From: Mesorhizobium loti CJ3sym | GTDB lineage: Bacteria; Pseudomonadota; Alphaproteobacteria; Rhizobiales; Rhizobiaceae | DNA length: 64,000 nt | Assembly: GCF_000472785.1 (NCBI RefSeq) | Contig: NZ_AXAL01000001.1 | Coordinates: 245,070 to 309,069 of the forward strand | Reading direction: 5' to 3' | Shown: positions 16,493-26,051 of the stretch, piece by piece | How the letters are laid out: each line of letters starts with the position of its first letter | Numbering within the stretch: position 1 is the first letter of the stretch | Translations under genes and position numbers: made by a program | Notes under the pieces: generated by a model | Told to the model about the DNA's origin: nothing | The model's database searches: none | What the model saw: the letters and a program-made list of their open reading frames with translations, nothing else

Positions 16493-18142
16493 TCATGGCG
16501 CCACACGATAAAGGCCGAGCGACATCTTGTCTCCCGACGAATAGTTGAGGCCATCGATCTCGGCGACGCGGTTCACCGACTTGCCTCGCACCGACAGCAT
16601 GCCATTCAATTTCTGCTCGTCCCCGATCGGCGCCAGTCCCAACGCGCAGGCGGGATCGGCAAGCAGGTGTTCCGCGACACCACCGATGTTGGTCAGCACC
16701 GTTTTCGTGCCGACCAGGAACACAAGGCTCGGTTCCTGATACTGTGACGAGGCCAGCACCGTGGTGTCGCAAGGTTTGTTGGCAAGCACCGCTGCCTTGA
16801 TCGCCGGGCTTAGCCAGATCGGCTTCAGCGACGGGGCGATGACCCCGAACAGCAAGGCATAGGTGATGCCGGCACAAGCGGCTGTGGCTCCGATACGGGG
16901 CAGCGGCACCTGCAACTGCCGCGAAAAAGCGAAGTAGCCGGTGCCAAGCGCTGCCGCGGCGGCCGGAATGCTCCACCAGGAGAAGGTGTGGGTGATATAG
17001 ATCGGCGCCCCAATGCAGACCGCCGCCAGGCCGAGGCTGACCACGACCAGGCCGAAGGCGGTCGACCACCACAACCATTGCTGCCAGCGCTTGAGCGGCG
17101 CATTGGCATCCTCCGGCTGCAATGTCAGCATCCAGCCGATCAGCAGCGCCATGCCGGGATAGGCCGGCAGGACATAGTGCGGCAGCTTGGTCGGGATCAG
17201 TTCGAACACCAGCCAGAACGGGATGTACCAGGCGAGGCAAAAGCGCAGCCTGACATCGTCGCGCAAACGGTTGAGAGCCTGGAGCCCAGCGCCGACCGCG
17301 ATCAGCCCGAATGGCCACATGAACAGCGAATAGGTCAGCATGTAGAAGCCAGGCGGCAGGCCGTGCGATTCCTCGCCCGAGGCGACCTTGCCAAGCATGT
17401 CCTTGCCAACGGCTTGCTGCAGGAAAGCGCCGTGGCTCTTCCAGGTGATCGCGGCGAGCCACGGCAGCGCAATGACCACGACCAGCAGCAGGCCGCGTCC
17501 AATCCTGAGCTTCGACAGCCAGCGCCCATCACGCTCGAAAGCAAACAGCACCGCGATAGTCAGCGCCGATAGCAGCGGCGCAATCGGTCCCTTGATGAGG
17601 ATCGCCACCCCTTGCGCGATCCAGAATATCCACCAGAGATGACCGGCAACCGGTTCGTTGCGGCGCGATGCCAAATAGATCTGCGCCAGTGCACCTTGTG
17701 CCGCCACGCAGCAGGCGAGCAGCATCGCATCGGTCTTGGCGTCGCGCCCCTCGAAGGCCGTGGCGAAGATCGCCGCCATCACCAGGCCTGCAGCGATACC
17801 GGCATTGGCGCCGAAAAGATTGGTCCCCGTCCAGGCGATCGCCAGCACCGCAATGGCAATGCCGAGCGCCGAGATCGTGCGGTAGACCCAGATCGGCGCT
17901 TCGGCGCCTTGGCCACTCAGCGTCACGGCCGCCGATTGCAGCCAGTAGATACCGACCGGCTTCTGGTATCGCGACGCGTCCTGGAAGCGGATGTCGACAT
18001 AGTCGCCGCTCTCCGCCATCTGCTTGGTGGCCTGGACGAAACGCGACTCGTCGCGGTCGATTGGCGGCAGGGACGCCAGTCCCGAAACCGTCATCACCAG
18101 GCTGAACAGGAAGAGAAGAATGTAGTTCCTGTTCAACGCCAT
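16493..18142 (-). CDS. ArnT/Rgt-like GT39 membrane glycosyltransferase
   Basis: The 549-residue protein has a first transmembrane segment (ILLFLFSLVMTVSGLASL) followed by PPIDRDESRFVQATKQM. That is the conserved acidic periplasmic loop of GT39/ArnT-type transferases, which use polyprenyl-phosphate sugars as donors. RYQKPVGIYWLQS follows, then many transmembrane helices and a C-terminal periplasmic domain. In rhizobia this family includes the Rgt galacturonosyltransferases that decorate lipid A and core. The GT2 and LAB_N genes upstream and the PAP2 gene downstream support an envelope lipid role, with the sugar unknown. Confidence 0.88.
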   Translation of the reverse strand: MALNRNYILLFLFSLVMTVSGLASLPPIDRDESRFVQATKQMAESGDYVDIRFQDASRYQKPVGIYWLQSAAVTLSGQGAEAPIWVYRTISALGIAIAVLAIAWTGTNLFGANAGIAAGLVMAAIFATAFEGRDAKTDAMLLACCVAAQGALAQIYLASRRNEPVAGHLWWIFWIAQGVAILIKGPIAPLLSALTIAVLFAFERDGRWLSKLRIGRGLLLVVVIALPWLAAITWKSHGAFLQQAVGKDMLGKVASGEESHGLPPGFYMLTYSLFMWPFGLIAVGAGLQALNRLRDDVRLRFCLAWYIPFWLVFELIPTKLPHYVLPAYPGMALLIGWMLTLQPEDANAPLKRWQQWLWWSTAFGLVVVSLGLAAVCIGAPIYITHTFSWWSIPAAAAALGTGYFAFSRQLQVPLPRIGATAACAGITYALLFGVIAPSLKPIWLSPAIKAAVLANKPCDTTVLASSQYQEPSLVFLVGTKTVLTNIGGVAEHLLADPACALGLAPIGDEQKLNGMLSVRGKSVNRVAEIDGLNYSSGDKMSLGLYRVAP

Positions 18143-18181
18143 TTCTGAGCCTCTTTGATCATTGCTTGACGGGTGGGCCGC

Positions 18182-18517
18182 TCAATCGACCTTGGTCATC
18201 GCCGCCGCCTTGCGCTCATTGGCGATCAGCCAGAGATTTCTGACATAGATGAACATGCCCATGGCTTGGCCGGCGATGAACACCGGATCCTGACGCACGA
18301 TGGCATAGATCAGCAGCAGGCCGCCGCCGAACAGGGAAAAGAACCAGAAGGCGACGGGCACCACGCTGCGCTTGGCCTTTTCAGAAGCAAGCCATTGCAC
18401 GACGAAACGCATGGTGAAGAAGAATTGGGCGATGAACCCCAGCAGGATCCACGCGTCGAATTGCTTGACGAAAACCTGATGAAGCCAGGTTCCCAATTCC
18501 TGAAGCACGTTAACCAC
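18182..18517 (-). CDS. LAB_N (lipid-A-disaccharide synthase N-terminal) domain protein
   Basis: The 111-residue protein has three hydrophobic helices and the LAB_N pattern: FDAWILLGFIAQFFFTMRFVVQWLASEKAKRS near residue 20, VPVAFWFFSLFGGGLLLIYA, and GQAMGMFIYVRNLWL. This domain is found alone or fused to LpxB and occurs next to polyprenyl-phosphate glycosyltransferases, where a membrane partner or flipping role is suspected. The start is a GTG at 18517 that overlaps the GT2 stop by eight bases, so the two proteins are probably made together. Confidence 0.87.
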   Translation of the reverse strand: MVNVLQELGTWLHQVFVKQFDAWILLGFIAQFFFTMRFVVQWLASEKAKRSVVPVAFWFFSLFGGGLLLIYAIVRQDPVFIAGQAMGMFIYVRNLWLIANERKAAAMTKVD

Positions 18518-19244
18518 GGCTGATTTCCTCTACTTTTGGCATTCTGCGCCGCCTGCGGCGCAGCCACCAGACGCCGCCAAGATCGAGCGCGCCCTGCAGG
18601 CCGCGGTCGAAAATGCCATAGTTCGACTTGCCGTGGCGACGCGAGCGGTCGACGACGTCGCAATGCACGACGCGATAGCCTTCCTGGATAACCAGGGCCG
18701 GGACGAAACGATGGGTGCCATCGAAAAACGGCAGTTTGCGCAGGATATCGGTGTGGACAGCCTTCAGGCCACAGCCGGTATCACGCGTCTCGTCATGCAG
18801 GATGGCGTTTCTCAGCCAGTTGGCGAAGCGCGACGCGAGCTGCTTGACCTTGCTGTCGCGGCGCTTGAGGCGCTGCCCTTGTGCCGCGCCGAAATCGGGG
18901 CCGGCCTGACGCAAGGCATCGACCAGCACCGGAATGTATTGGGGGTCGTTCTGGCCGTCACCGTCGATCGTGGCGACGATGCTGCCGCGCGCCGCCCAGG
19001 CGCCCGAACGCACCGAGAGGCTCTGTCCGGCCGATTTCTGGTGCCGCAATTCGCGTACAGGAAACGGCCGAAGTGCCGTCTGCTCGGCAAGCACAGTCGC
19101 CGTCTCGTCGGTCGAGCCGTCATTGACGATGATCAGTTCGAAGTCGCGACCGGTCATCGCCGCCTCGATCTCGTCGATCAGCAGCGGCAGGTTTGCCGCC
19201 TCGTTCCTGCAAGGAATGACGATGGATATCAATGCGTCCGGCAT
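18510..19244 (-). CDS. GT2 polyprenyl-phosphate glycosyltransferase (DPM1/ArnC/RgtE-like)
   Basis: The 244-residue GT-A enzyme shows ISIVIPCRNEAANLPLLIDE, FELIIVNDGSTDETATVL and the DGDGQNDPQYIP metal-binding motif near residue 90. Near the C-terminus are HRFVPALV and the basic RRHGKSNYG. It lacks the transmembrane tail of ArnC and ends in an arginine-rich segment. Such enzymes move a sugar from a nucleotide to polyprenyl phosphate, making the donor used by the neighbouring GT39 protein. The frame is open to 19472; the ATG at 19244 begins the conserved domain and is preferred, though no strong ribosome site is visible. Confidence 0.88.
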   Translation of the reverse strand: MPDALISIVIPCRNEAANLPLLIDEIEAAMTGRDFELIIVNDGSTDETATVLAEQTALRPFPVRELRHQKSAGQSLSVRSGAWAARGSIVATIDGDGQNDPQYIPVLVDALRQAGPDFGAAQGQRLKRRDSKVKQLASRFANWLRNAILHDETRDTGCGLKAVHTDILRKLPFFDGTHRFVPALVIQEGYRVVHCDVVDRSRRHGKSNYGIFDRGLQGALDLGGVWWLRRRRRRMPKVEEISRG

Positions 19245-19555
19245 GTCGCGTCGGGGCTCTGTCGTCGGATATGGCATTTTGTGGATGCCGTGCGGTGCCG
19301 CTCGAGGTCGTGGGCTGCAAGAACCTTTGGCGCGGCGCCTCATTACGCCAGCCGAAACAATGACGCAAGCATTCGTGCCGGACGGCTCGTTGCACCGTTT
19401 CAAGAAGGGATGATTACCCGGACATCTTGTAATCCCTGCGGATGGGCAATGTGCCGCAAAACCGGATTCCACTTTTGCTGATCGCGCTTGGGTGTTAAAC
19501 GCGCCCGTTCACATATGCCCGCGCCGGACGGCCGGACGCTTTTCGGGAAGAAACC

Positions 19556-20809
19556 ATGCCTGCCTTCAAATCCGATTTCCTGCGCACGATGAGCGAGCGC
19601 GGCTTCATCCACCAGATTTCGGATGAGACCGGCCTCGACCAACTTTTCGCCAAGGAAACGGTCACTGCGTATGTCGGCTATGACGCGACCGCCACCAGCC
19701 TGCATATCGGCAATTTGATCTCGGCGACCATGCTTTACTGGCTGCAGGAGACCGGGCACCGGCCGATCGCGCTGATGGGCGGCGGCACGTCGATGATCGG
19801 CGACCCATCTTTCCGCGACGACCAGCGCAGCCTTTTGACGCCGGAGGCGATCGCCACCAACATCGAGGGTATCAAGCGCATCTTCGGCCGCATCCTGCGT
19901 TTCGGCGACGGCCCGAACGACGCCGTCATGGTCAACAATGCCGACTGGTTGATGAAGCTCAACTATGTCGAGTTCCTGCGCGATGTCGGCCGGCATTTTT
20001 CCGTCAACCGCATGCTGACCTTCGACAGCGTCAAGCTGCGGCTCGACCGCGAGCAATCGCTGTCGTTCCTCGAATTCAATTACATGATCCTGCAGGGTTA
20101 CGATTTCGTCGAACTTGCCCGGCGCCAGAACTGCCGCCTGCAGATGGGCGGGTCGGACCAGTGGGGCAACATCATCAACGGTGTCGATCTCGGCCATCGC
20201 ATGGGCACGCCCCAGCTTTACGCCTTGACCACGCCGCTGCTCACGACATCGTCCGGCGCCAAGATGGGCAAATCGGCGAAGGGTGCCGTCTGGCTCAATG
20301 GCGACCTCTTCTCGCCCTATGATTTCTGGCAGTACTGGCGCAACACCGAGGATGCCGATGTCGAGCGCTTCCTGAAGATATTCACCCGCCTGCCCCTCGA
20401 TGAGATCGCGCGCCTGGCAGCACTTGGCGGCTCCGAAATCAACGAGGCCAAGAAGGTCCTGGCAACGGAGACGACGGCGATCGTCCATGGTCGCGACGCG
20501 GCGAACCAGGCCGAGGAAACCGCGCGCAAGACGTTTGAAGAAGGCGTGACCGCCGAAAGCCTGCCGACCGTCGAGGCCGACAGGAACGCGCTGGAGGCCG
20601 GCGTCGGCATCCTGTCGCTGCTGGTCACGGCCGGGCTGGCATCGTCCAATGGCGAAGCGCGGCGGCACATCCAGGGCGGTGCGGTGCGCATCAACGACCA
20701 GTCGGTCAGCGATGACCGCCGCATGGTGACGCTTCAGGATTTGAGTCCGGAAAACATCGTAAAGCTTTCGCTCGGCAGGAAAAAACACGTCCTGGTGCGG
20801 CCGGTCTGA
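19556..20809 (+). CDS. tyrS: Tyrosyl-tRNA synthetase
   Basis: TyrS charges tRNA-Tyr. The 417-residue protein has the class I signatures: the HIGH variant SLHIGN near residue 48, the tyrosine-binding segment [16 protein letters not shown] near residue 197, and the KMSKS variant AKMGKS near residue 240. A C-terminal S4 RNA-binding domain follows ([19 protein letters not shown]). The start is preceded by GGGAAGAAACC. It stands alone on the plus strand and ends at a large repeat hairpin that may terminate it. Confidence 0.96.
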   Translation: MPAFKSDFLRTMSERGFIHQISDETGLDQLFAKETVTAYVGYDATATSLHIGNLISATMLYWLQETGHRPIALMGGGTSMIGDPSFRDDQRSLLTPEAIATNIEGIKRIFGRILRFGDGPNDAVMVNNADWLMKLNYVEFLRDVGRHFSVNRMLTFDSVKLRLDREQSLSFLEFNYMILQGYDFVELARRQNCRLQMGGSDQWGNIINGVDLGHRMGTPQLYALTTPLLTTSSGAKMGKSAKGAVWLNGDLFSPYDFWQYWRNTEDADVERFLKIFTRLPLDEIARLAALGGSEINEAKKVLATETTAIVHGRDAANQAEETARKTFEEGVTAESLPTVEADRNALEAGVGILSLLVTAGLASSNGEARRHIQGGAVRINDQSVSDDRRMVTLQDLSPENIVKLSLGRKKHVLVRPV

Positions 20810-20814
20810 GGCCG

Positions 20815-20857
20815 TTTAGAGCCGTTCACCATTTCACGGAAACGGTGAACGGCTCTA
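20815..20857. repeat. Long hairpin downstream of tyrS
   Basis: Fifteen-base arms run inward from TTAGAGCCGTTCACC and pair with GGTGAACGGCTCTAA, continuing after one mismatch with TTTC/GAAA around a three-base loop. It lies six bases after the tyrS stop. It is both a rhizobial-type repeat and a good candidate tyrS terminator, although no long T-run follows. Confidence 0.65.
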
Positions 20858-20872
20858 ACTATTTGTTTTGAC

Positions 20873-20939
20873 GCAATTCCCAAGGGAAAGCGCTACGCGC
20901 TTTTCCAGGGAAAACCGCCTCACACTTTCCTGGAATTGC
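20873..20939. repeat. GCAATTCC-type palindromic repeat, copy 1
   Basis: Arms GCAATTCC (20873-20880) and GGAATTGC (20932-20939) enclose an inner palindrome GAAAAGCGCGTAGCGCTTTC (on the minus strand) and a TTTTCC/GGAAAA pair. Read on the minus strand it matches the element at 49314-49357 and the flanking GTCAAAA and GTTAGAG blocks, so the two are copies of one family in opposite orientation. Confidence 0.7.
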
Positions 20940-20940
20940 T

Positions 20941-23900
20941 CTATCGATACTCGAAGATCGACCGGAATATGCCGGGCGCGATCACCGACAGCGGGTTGAC
21001 GTCGAGCACCGGCTTGTTGGCATTGCCCCTGAGCCGGTAGGTGACGCCGATCAGGCCACGGTCGCGGCCATTGCCGAGCAGCGCGCCGACGATGGGCAGT
21101 TCGCCGAAGATGCGGTTGAGGCCGTAGACCGGCATGAAGGTGCCGGTCATGTCCATGTTGTTGTTCTGGTCGTAGAGAATGCCCTGGAACGTGGTGCCGA
21201 TGCGCGGGCCGCGCAGAACGCCATTGGCCAGTTTCAGATAGCCGCTGCCCTTGTCGATCTCGGCGTAGCCGCGCTCGAACTTGACCCGCGAGGTGTCGAG
21301 ATTGCCCTTCACCGCCTGGTTAAGGCTGCGGCTGTCGCCGGTCGGCGTGGTCGAGACGATGGAGGCCAGTTTCGGCTCGTTGACGATGAAGAAGTTGCTG
21401 GTATCGACCTTGCCCTTCATCGGCCCGTCGCTGGTTCCTGACAAGGCCAGCGTGATCGCGCCACCTTCCATGTGCTCGTAGACGTTGAGGAACCTCAATA
21501 TGGCGCCGGCGTCCGCCGACTGCACGGCGAGCGAGCGCCTGCCGTCGCCGGTGGTGTTGCTGATGGTAATCGCAGCGCCGGAACTCGCCGTCGCGCTGAC
21601 CTTCAATCCGTTCACCCGCGAACCGGCCGCACTGTAGTCCAGCTTCAGATTGGACAGTTGCTCGTCGTGGAAACCGGTCAGCTGCTCGACGTCGGCGCTA
21701 ACGGAGATGTTGTCTGTTCCGGTCGTCTTGGTTGCGGTGTCCACATCGGACGTGAACTGCTTGACCAGCGAACGAGCATCAAGCGCATTGCCGGAGATGT
21801 CGACCGCATAGCCCTTGCCCGATCGCTTCACCGACACGGAAACATCGTCACCCCTGTTCAAGGTGACTTTGCTGAATTTCGCCGAAGACAGGGCGCCATT
21901 GACCAGCACGATGCTGCCGCCGACGGAGAAGGTTTTGCCTTCGAGGTCGAAGTCGGACAGTGTCGTGGTGTCGCCGGCCTTGGTCATGACAAAAGTGACG
22001 TTGGCGGGAACCCCTGCCCCCTTGCTCCAGCCGGCCCAGGGAACGTCCAGCCTGGCATTGGTCAGATCGGCCGAGACGTTCTGGTTGCCATCGCCGCTCT
22101 TGTCGATCGCGACTTTCACCGTTCCGCCCAGCAGCGGCGTCAGGCCGGGCATGGCAGCGGCACGGATCTTGTCGTCCAGCACCAGGGCCACCTTGCGGCT
22201 GCGCGCCGGTCCGTCATCCGCCAGCGGTTCGACAAGGTCGAGTTCGGCCGGAATGCCATTCAGCGATGCCTTGGAGGAGATTACCGCCTTTTGCGGATCG
22301 ACGGTGATCGAACCGTCGGCATCGGTCACGGTCTGCCCCTCGAACGGCTTGGCCAGCGACAGGCCGGTGTAGTCGAGCGACACCAGCCAGTCGAGCTTGG
22401 AGGTGTCGATGCCGGACTGCAGCGGGATATCGGCCCTGACATGGCCAGTAACGCTGCCAGACAAGTCCTCCGGCAGGAAGCCGACATGGCGCATGGCGTT
22501 GATCGGTTCGTAGGAGGCGAGTTCGGCGACGGCCGCCGCGTCTCCATCGACGTCGATGTCAAGCGCGCCGATGACCGGCGGATGGTTGGCGCCTTTGACC
22601 GCCAGCGTGCCGTTGCTCGCAGCCACAGTGCGGCCGCTGGGCATGAAGACCGTGCCCGATGACAGCGAAATGTCGACGTCATTGGCGTGAAATGCGACCA
22701 TGCCAACCGCGTCTCGTATCGGCGGAATGCGGCCGGCCGTATCGAAGCGCGATCCTTCGATCTTGAAAGTGCCGAACACTTCATCTGCAGAAAGCGGCAC
22801 GCCATTGCCGAGACGGTCCGGCACGACGTGGAACTGGAGGTTGGCGTCGACGACCCGGCCACCGAACAGATTGCTCAGCACCCAAAGCCGGGCGTTGCGT
22901 GCCGAAAACCAAGGCCATAGCTGCTTGACATGCGAAACCTGCATGTTGTGGACGTTCAACGCCACATTGATCCCGGGCGCCTTGCCCTCGACGAACTCGA
23001 CCGCCGCGGTTCCCATCACCTCGCCGCTGGAATCGGAACGAAGTGCGATCTCCTCGGCCACCAGCTTGTGACTTGTGGGTTGATAGACGCCGGCAATGCG
23101 GGCGAGGAAGGTCAGCGCGGGCTCAGGCGATTCCGATGGCGCCAGGGTCGAACCGTCGCTGGTCAGGTCGTAACGATAGGAAGGTTCCTCGCCCGCCTTC
23201 CCGGTCGAGGGTTTTGGCCCTATTGAGCCGCCGAAATTGAAAGTAGACCGGCCGGTTTTCAGCAGCAGCCTGTCCACCTGGATCTTGTTGCTGCCGTCGA
23301 CAAGCGTGGCATTGACATCGACGTCGGCCGGCAGCAGCCCGCGTGCACCCATATCGAGCACGGACCCCGTCGACGACAGGACGGCTGTCAGCCGTGATGC
23401 ATTCGCGCCGGATCCTTCCGATCCTGTCAGCTTCAACGCGACCGCACCCAATTTCCCGGCGCTGGCCGTGGTGGTTTCATCGGCATCCGCCAGATCGATG
23501 CTCGCGTTCAGCGCCGTCACCCGGTGCGCCGCGACATCGCGGGTGGCGGAAGCGGCAACGGTGACCTTTCTGCCATCGACATCCGCCTCAGAGGAAAACG
23601 CCATGCCGCCCGGCCCCGACTGGACGACCGTGGCATCGGCGATGGTGACCAGTTTGATCGCTCCGGTTTCGGGCAGCACGAATTCGACATTGTCGAGATC
23701 TATCCGGCGCATCGAATCTTCCCGCACGGCGTCGAGCGCGCGGTGGATGTTGCCAAACACTGCCTCTGACAGTTTTTCCGGATCAATGAGGCCATCCTCA
23801 TTGCGCAGCGCGGCTGTCCAGTCGCCCCCGGACGGCATCGCCGCCACAACGATATGTGCATCGGAAACCCTGGCGCTGGTCAGCCGCACCTCTCCCCACA

Positions 23901-24324
23901 GCAGCGGTATCAGGCGCACCCCGAAGCGCACGCGGCCGGCGTCGGCCATGGGTTTGCCGTCCGATGTCTTCAGGCTGACATCACTCACCTGGAGTGCGAC
24001 GAAGCTTGAACTGTCGAGCGTAATGCGGGCAGGCCCGACGGCGACATGGACATCGACACCGGCGAGTTTCTCGATGGCGGCTTCCGCTTCGATGCGCAGT
24101 CGGTCTGCGCCGATGCCGGAAAGGCCGATGAGATAGACAGCCATAGCTGCCAGCAGCAGGAGCGCGACGATGCCGGCAAAGACGCGCGAAAGGATGCGGA
24201 AACCGCGGCCGATCGACGCTTGGCCGAGCGGCGGGACACGGCACGCGGACGGAAAGGCGCCCAGGTCGGTGATCTCGTCACGCCTGAACCTGATCTTTTC
24301 GTGCTGCGGTTGCTCCTGATCCAC
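20941..24324 (-). CDS. AsmA-like/DUF3971 giant envelope protein (YhdP/TamB type)
   Basis: The predicted protein has about 1127 residues: a short cytoplasmic N-terminus, one transmembrane anchor around residues 47-67 (VFAGIVALLLLAAMAVYLIG), and a long periplasmic region rich in beta strands. It ends in the family C-terminal pattern (GTFMPVYGLNRIFGELPIVG, then LRGNANKPVLDVNPLSVIAPGIFR). AsmA-like proteins such as YhdP and TamB are bridge-like lipid transporters between inner and outer membranes. The frame is open to 24486 but would cross the divergent bcp gene, so the GTG at 24324 is chosen. The spacer to bcp is 95 bp. Confidence 0.85.
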   Translation of the reverse strand: MDQEQPQHEKIRFRRDEITDLGAFPSACRVPPLGQASIGRGFRILSRVFAGIVALLLLAAMAVYLIGLSGIGADRLRIEAEAAIEKLAGVDVHVAVGPARITLDSSSFVALQVSDVSLKTSDGKPMADAGRVRFGVRLIPLLWGEVRLTSARVSDAHIVVAAMPSGGDWTAALRNEDGLIDPEKLSEAVFGNIHRALDAVREDSMRRIDLDNVEFVLPETGAIKLVTIADATVVQSGPGGMAFSSEADVDGRKVTVAASATRDVAAHRVTALNASIDLADADETTTASAGKLGAVALKLTGSEGSGANASRLTAVLSSTGSVLDMGARGLLPADVDVNATLVDGSNKIQVDRLLLKTGRSTFNFGGSIGPKPSTGKAGEEPSYRYDLTSDGSTLAPSESPEPALTFLARIAGVYQPTSHKLVAEEIALRSDSSGEVMGTAAVEFVEGKAPGINVALNVHNMQVSHVKQLWPWFSARNARLWVLSNLFGGRVVDANLQFHVVPDRLGNGVPLSADEVFGTFKIEGSRFDTAGRIPPIRDAVGMVAFHANDVDISLSSGTVFMPSGRTVAASNGTLAVKGANHPPVIGALDIDVDGDAAAVAELASYEPINAMRHVGFLPEDLSGSVTGHVRADIPLQSGIDTSKLDWLVSLDYTGLSLAKPFEGQTVTDADGSITVDPQKAVISSKASLNGIPAELDLVEPLADDGPARSRKVALVLDDKIRAAAMPGLTPLLGGTVKVAIDKSGDGNQNVSADLTNARLDVPWAGWSKGAGVPANVTFVMTKAGDTTTLSDFDLEGKTFSVGGSIVLVNGALSSAKFSKVTLNRGDDVSVSVKRSGKGYAVDISGNALDARSLVKQFTSDVDTATKTTGTDNISVSADVEQLTGFHDEQLSNLKLDYSAAGSRVNGLKVSATASSGAAITISNTTGDGRRSLAVQSADAGAILRFLNVYEHMEGGAITLALSGTSDGPMKGKVDTSNFFIVNEPKLASIVSTTPTGDSRSLNQAVKGNLDTSRVKFERGYAEIDKGSGYLKLANGVLRGPRIGTTFQGILYDQNNNMDMTGTFMPVYGLNRIFGELPIVGALLGNGRDRGLIGVTYRLRGNANKPVLDVNPLSVIAPGIFRSIFEYR

Positions 24325-24419
24325 GCAATCTTCCGTTGTACAAATTCGCTCGTGGACGAATCCCCGGTCGACACTATATCGGTGTGGCTTCGCGCGTAAC
24401 CTCAAACAAGGGCATCGAT

Positions 24420-24887
24420 ATGGCTGACCTCGACGTGGGCGATCTAGCGCCGCAGTTCGATTTACCGCGGGACGGTGGTGGATCAATTAGCCTTGCCGCA
24501 TCCGCCGGCAAGCCCGTAGTGCTGTATTTCTACCCGCAGGACGACACGACAAGCTGCACGCAGGAAGCGATCAGCTTTTCACAACTGAAACCGGAATTCG
24601 AGAAAGCCAGCGCTGTGGTGATCGGCCTGTCGCCTGATAACGCCAAGAAGCACGACAAGTTCAAATCTAAATACAACCTGACCATCCACCTCGCCGCCGA
24701 CGAGGAGCGCAAGGTGATCGAGGCCTACCATCTGTGGGTCGAGAAATCGATGTATGGGCGCAAATACATGGGCGTCGAGCGCGCGACGTTCCTGATCGGC
24801 CGCGACGGTCGGATCGCCAGGATCTGGCGCAGGGTCCGCGTCAAGGGCCATGCTGAAGAGGTGCTGGAGGCTGTTCGCGCGCTTTGA
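24420..24887 (+). CDS. bcp: Bcp/PrxQ-type peroxiredoxin
   Basis: Thiol peroxidase of the BCP/PrxQ class that reduces hydroperoxides. The 155-residue protein has the N-terminal VGDLAPQFDLPRDGG, the peroxidatic cysteine in YPQDDTTSCTQEA near residue 44, and the C-terminal GVERATFLIGRDGRIARIWRRV. The usual second cysteine five residues after the first is absent (the stretch reads CTQEAI), so it would be a one-cysteine type recycled by an external thiol. The frame opens at 24336, but the ATG at 24420 matches the normal N-terminus. Confidence 0.92.
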   Translation: MADLDVGDLAPQFDLPRDGGGSISLAASAGKPVVLYFYPQDDTTSCTQEAISFSQLKPEFEKASAVVIGLSPDNAKKHDKFKSKYNLTIHLAADEERKVIEAYHLWVEKSMYGRKYMGVERATFLIGRDGRIARIWRRVRVKGHAEEVLEAVRAL

Positions 24888-24908
24888 TCGTGCCGAAATG
24901 AGGCGATC

Positions 24909-26051
24909 TTACTCGTCTGGCGTTTCAGCCTTCGGCTGCCGCCGCGCCCGCCAGGATTTCGAAACATGGTTCGCACGATCGGCCATCGCGGCGAGATGAC
25001 CGCGCAGACCGCGCGCGCCCATCACCGACGACAGCGTGACTGATTGCGTGGCAAAGCGCCGCTTGAAATCCTCGCCGCCGCAGAGAAAATCCACTTTGGC
25101 CAGGCCACGGTCGAGCGACCACTGGATATAGTCCATCATCAGCACCATGCCCGGCGAGGCGCGCTCGTATTCGGGATCATAGGTGGTGACAAAAGCCATC
25201 ATCGTGCCGTGCTGCTCAAAATTGATCGAGACAGCGATGATCGCACCGTCAAGCTCAAGCAAGAAGATGCGCAACAGCCCGAGTTCGGCCAGCACCGAAA
25301 TGAGCGCGGCGAGAACGGGCGAGCCCCGATCGAACAGATCCGAAACGCGGCCATGCCTGACAAGCCAGAGGCGCTTCAGCACCGCAACCCGGGCGAGCAC
25401 CGGCTCGCGCGGGTTGTCCGCATCGAGCAGGCGGAAACGCAATGTACCGCCTTCCTCCATGAATTTGCGGCCACGGCGGTAGTTCTGCCGGGCCTTCTTG
25501 GACAGCGTCTCGAACCATTCCGCCCCCCGCTGCCAGGGACCCGCGACACGATAGCTGATTTCACTGCGGTGGTTGGGCCGAAGTGCCTTGCCGTGGTGCG
25601 CGGCCGGGTCCAGCAAGGCATGAACACCGGCATCCGGCAGCAGACGGTTGAGATAGATGAGGTCGAACCCGCCCTGATCGAAAACATGCTGCCAGAGGCG
25701 GGAGATCGCCTGCGGATCGCTGTGGGGCGCAACCAGCGCATCGCCATAGTCGCTGTGATCCTTCGCCGCCCATTCGAGCATGCGGATGCCGGAGCGCTTG
25801 AAGGTGGCGAGCGCTATCACGCCATCTAGGCGGTCACCGTTCCAGGCAAGCCCGATCCTGAGCGTGCGCCGCTCCTGATGCGGGGTGGTGCGCCACCAGG
25901 CCGCGATCCAGTCGGGGTGCTGGAAGACAAGCCCGCCGGCTCGCTGCCGAAGCGCGCTCCAGGCCGGTGCGATCTCGGCCAGGCGCGTCGCCGATGTCAC
26001 GACTTCAAAGGTGCGTGTCCGCGGGATCGCGAGCACGAAAGGAGCGTTCAT
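24909..26051 (-). CDS. GNAT-fold acetyltransferase of the CelD/BioF2-like group
   Basis: The 380-residue protein resembles the GNAT group annotated as cellulose biosynthesis CelD or FemAB-like. Features are the N-terminal FEVVTSATRLAEIAPAWSALRQR, the motif FQHPDWIAAWW near residue 42, a central KKARQNYRRGRKFMEEGG, and a C-terminal acceptor half with IIAVSINFEQHGTMMAFVTTYDPEYERASPG. Substrates of this group are mostly unknown and include exopolysaccharides and lipids. Its ATG overlaps the stop of the upstream hydroxylase gene by four bases, so the two proteins probably act in one pathway. Confidence 0.82.
   Translation of the reverse strand: MNAPFVLAIPRTRTFEVVTSATRLAEIAPAWSALRQRAGGLVFQHPDWIAAWWRTTPHQERRTLRIGLAWNGDRLDGVIALATFKRSGIRMLEWAAKDHSDYGDALVAPHSDPQAISRLWQHVFDQGGFDLIYLNRLLPDAGVHALLDPAAHHGKALRPNHRSEISYRVAGPWQRGAEWFETLSKKARQNYRRGRKFMEEGGTLRFRLLDADNPREPVLARVAVLKRLWLVRHGRVSDLFDRGSPVLAALISVLAELGLLRIFLLELDGAIIAVSINFEQHGTMMAFVTTYDPEYERASPGMVLMMDYIQWSLDRGLAKVDFLCGGEDFKRRFATQSVTLSSVMGARGLRGHLAAMADRANHVSKSWRARRQPKAETPDE

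Noticed and set aside
19400..20788. 462-residue minus-strand ORF across tyrS
   Set aside because: It is a shadow of tyrS with no recognisable domain.
21472..22662. 396-residue plus-strand ORF inside the AsmA-like gene
   Set aside because: The minus-strand frame covers the whole region with a membrane anchor and a conserved C-terminus; the plus-strand frame is composition-driven.
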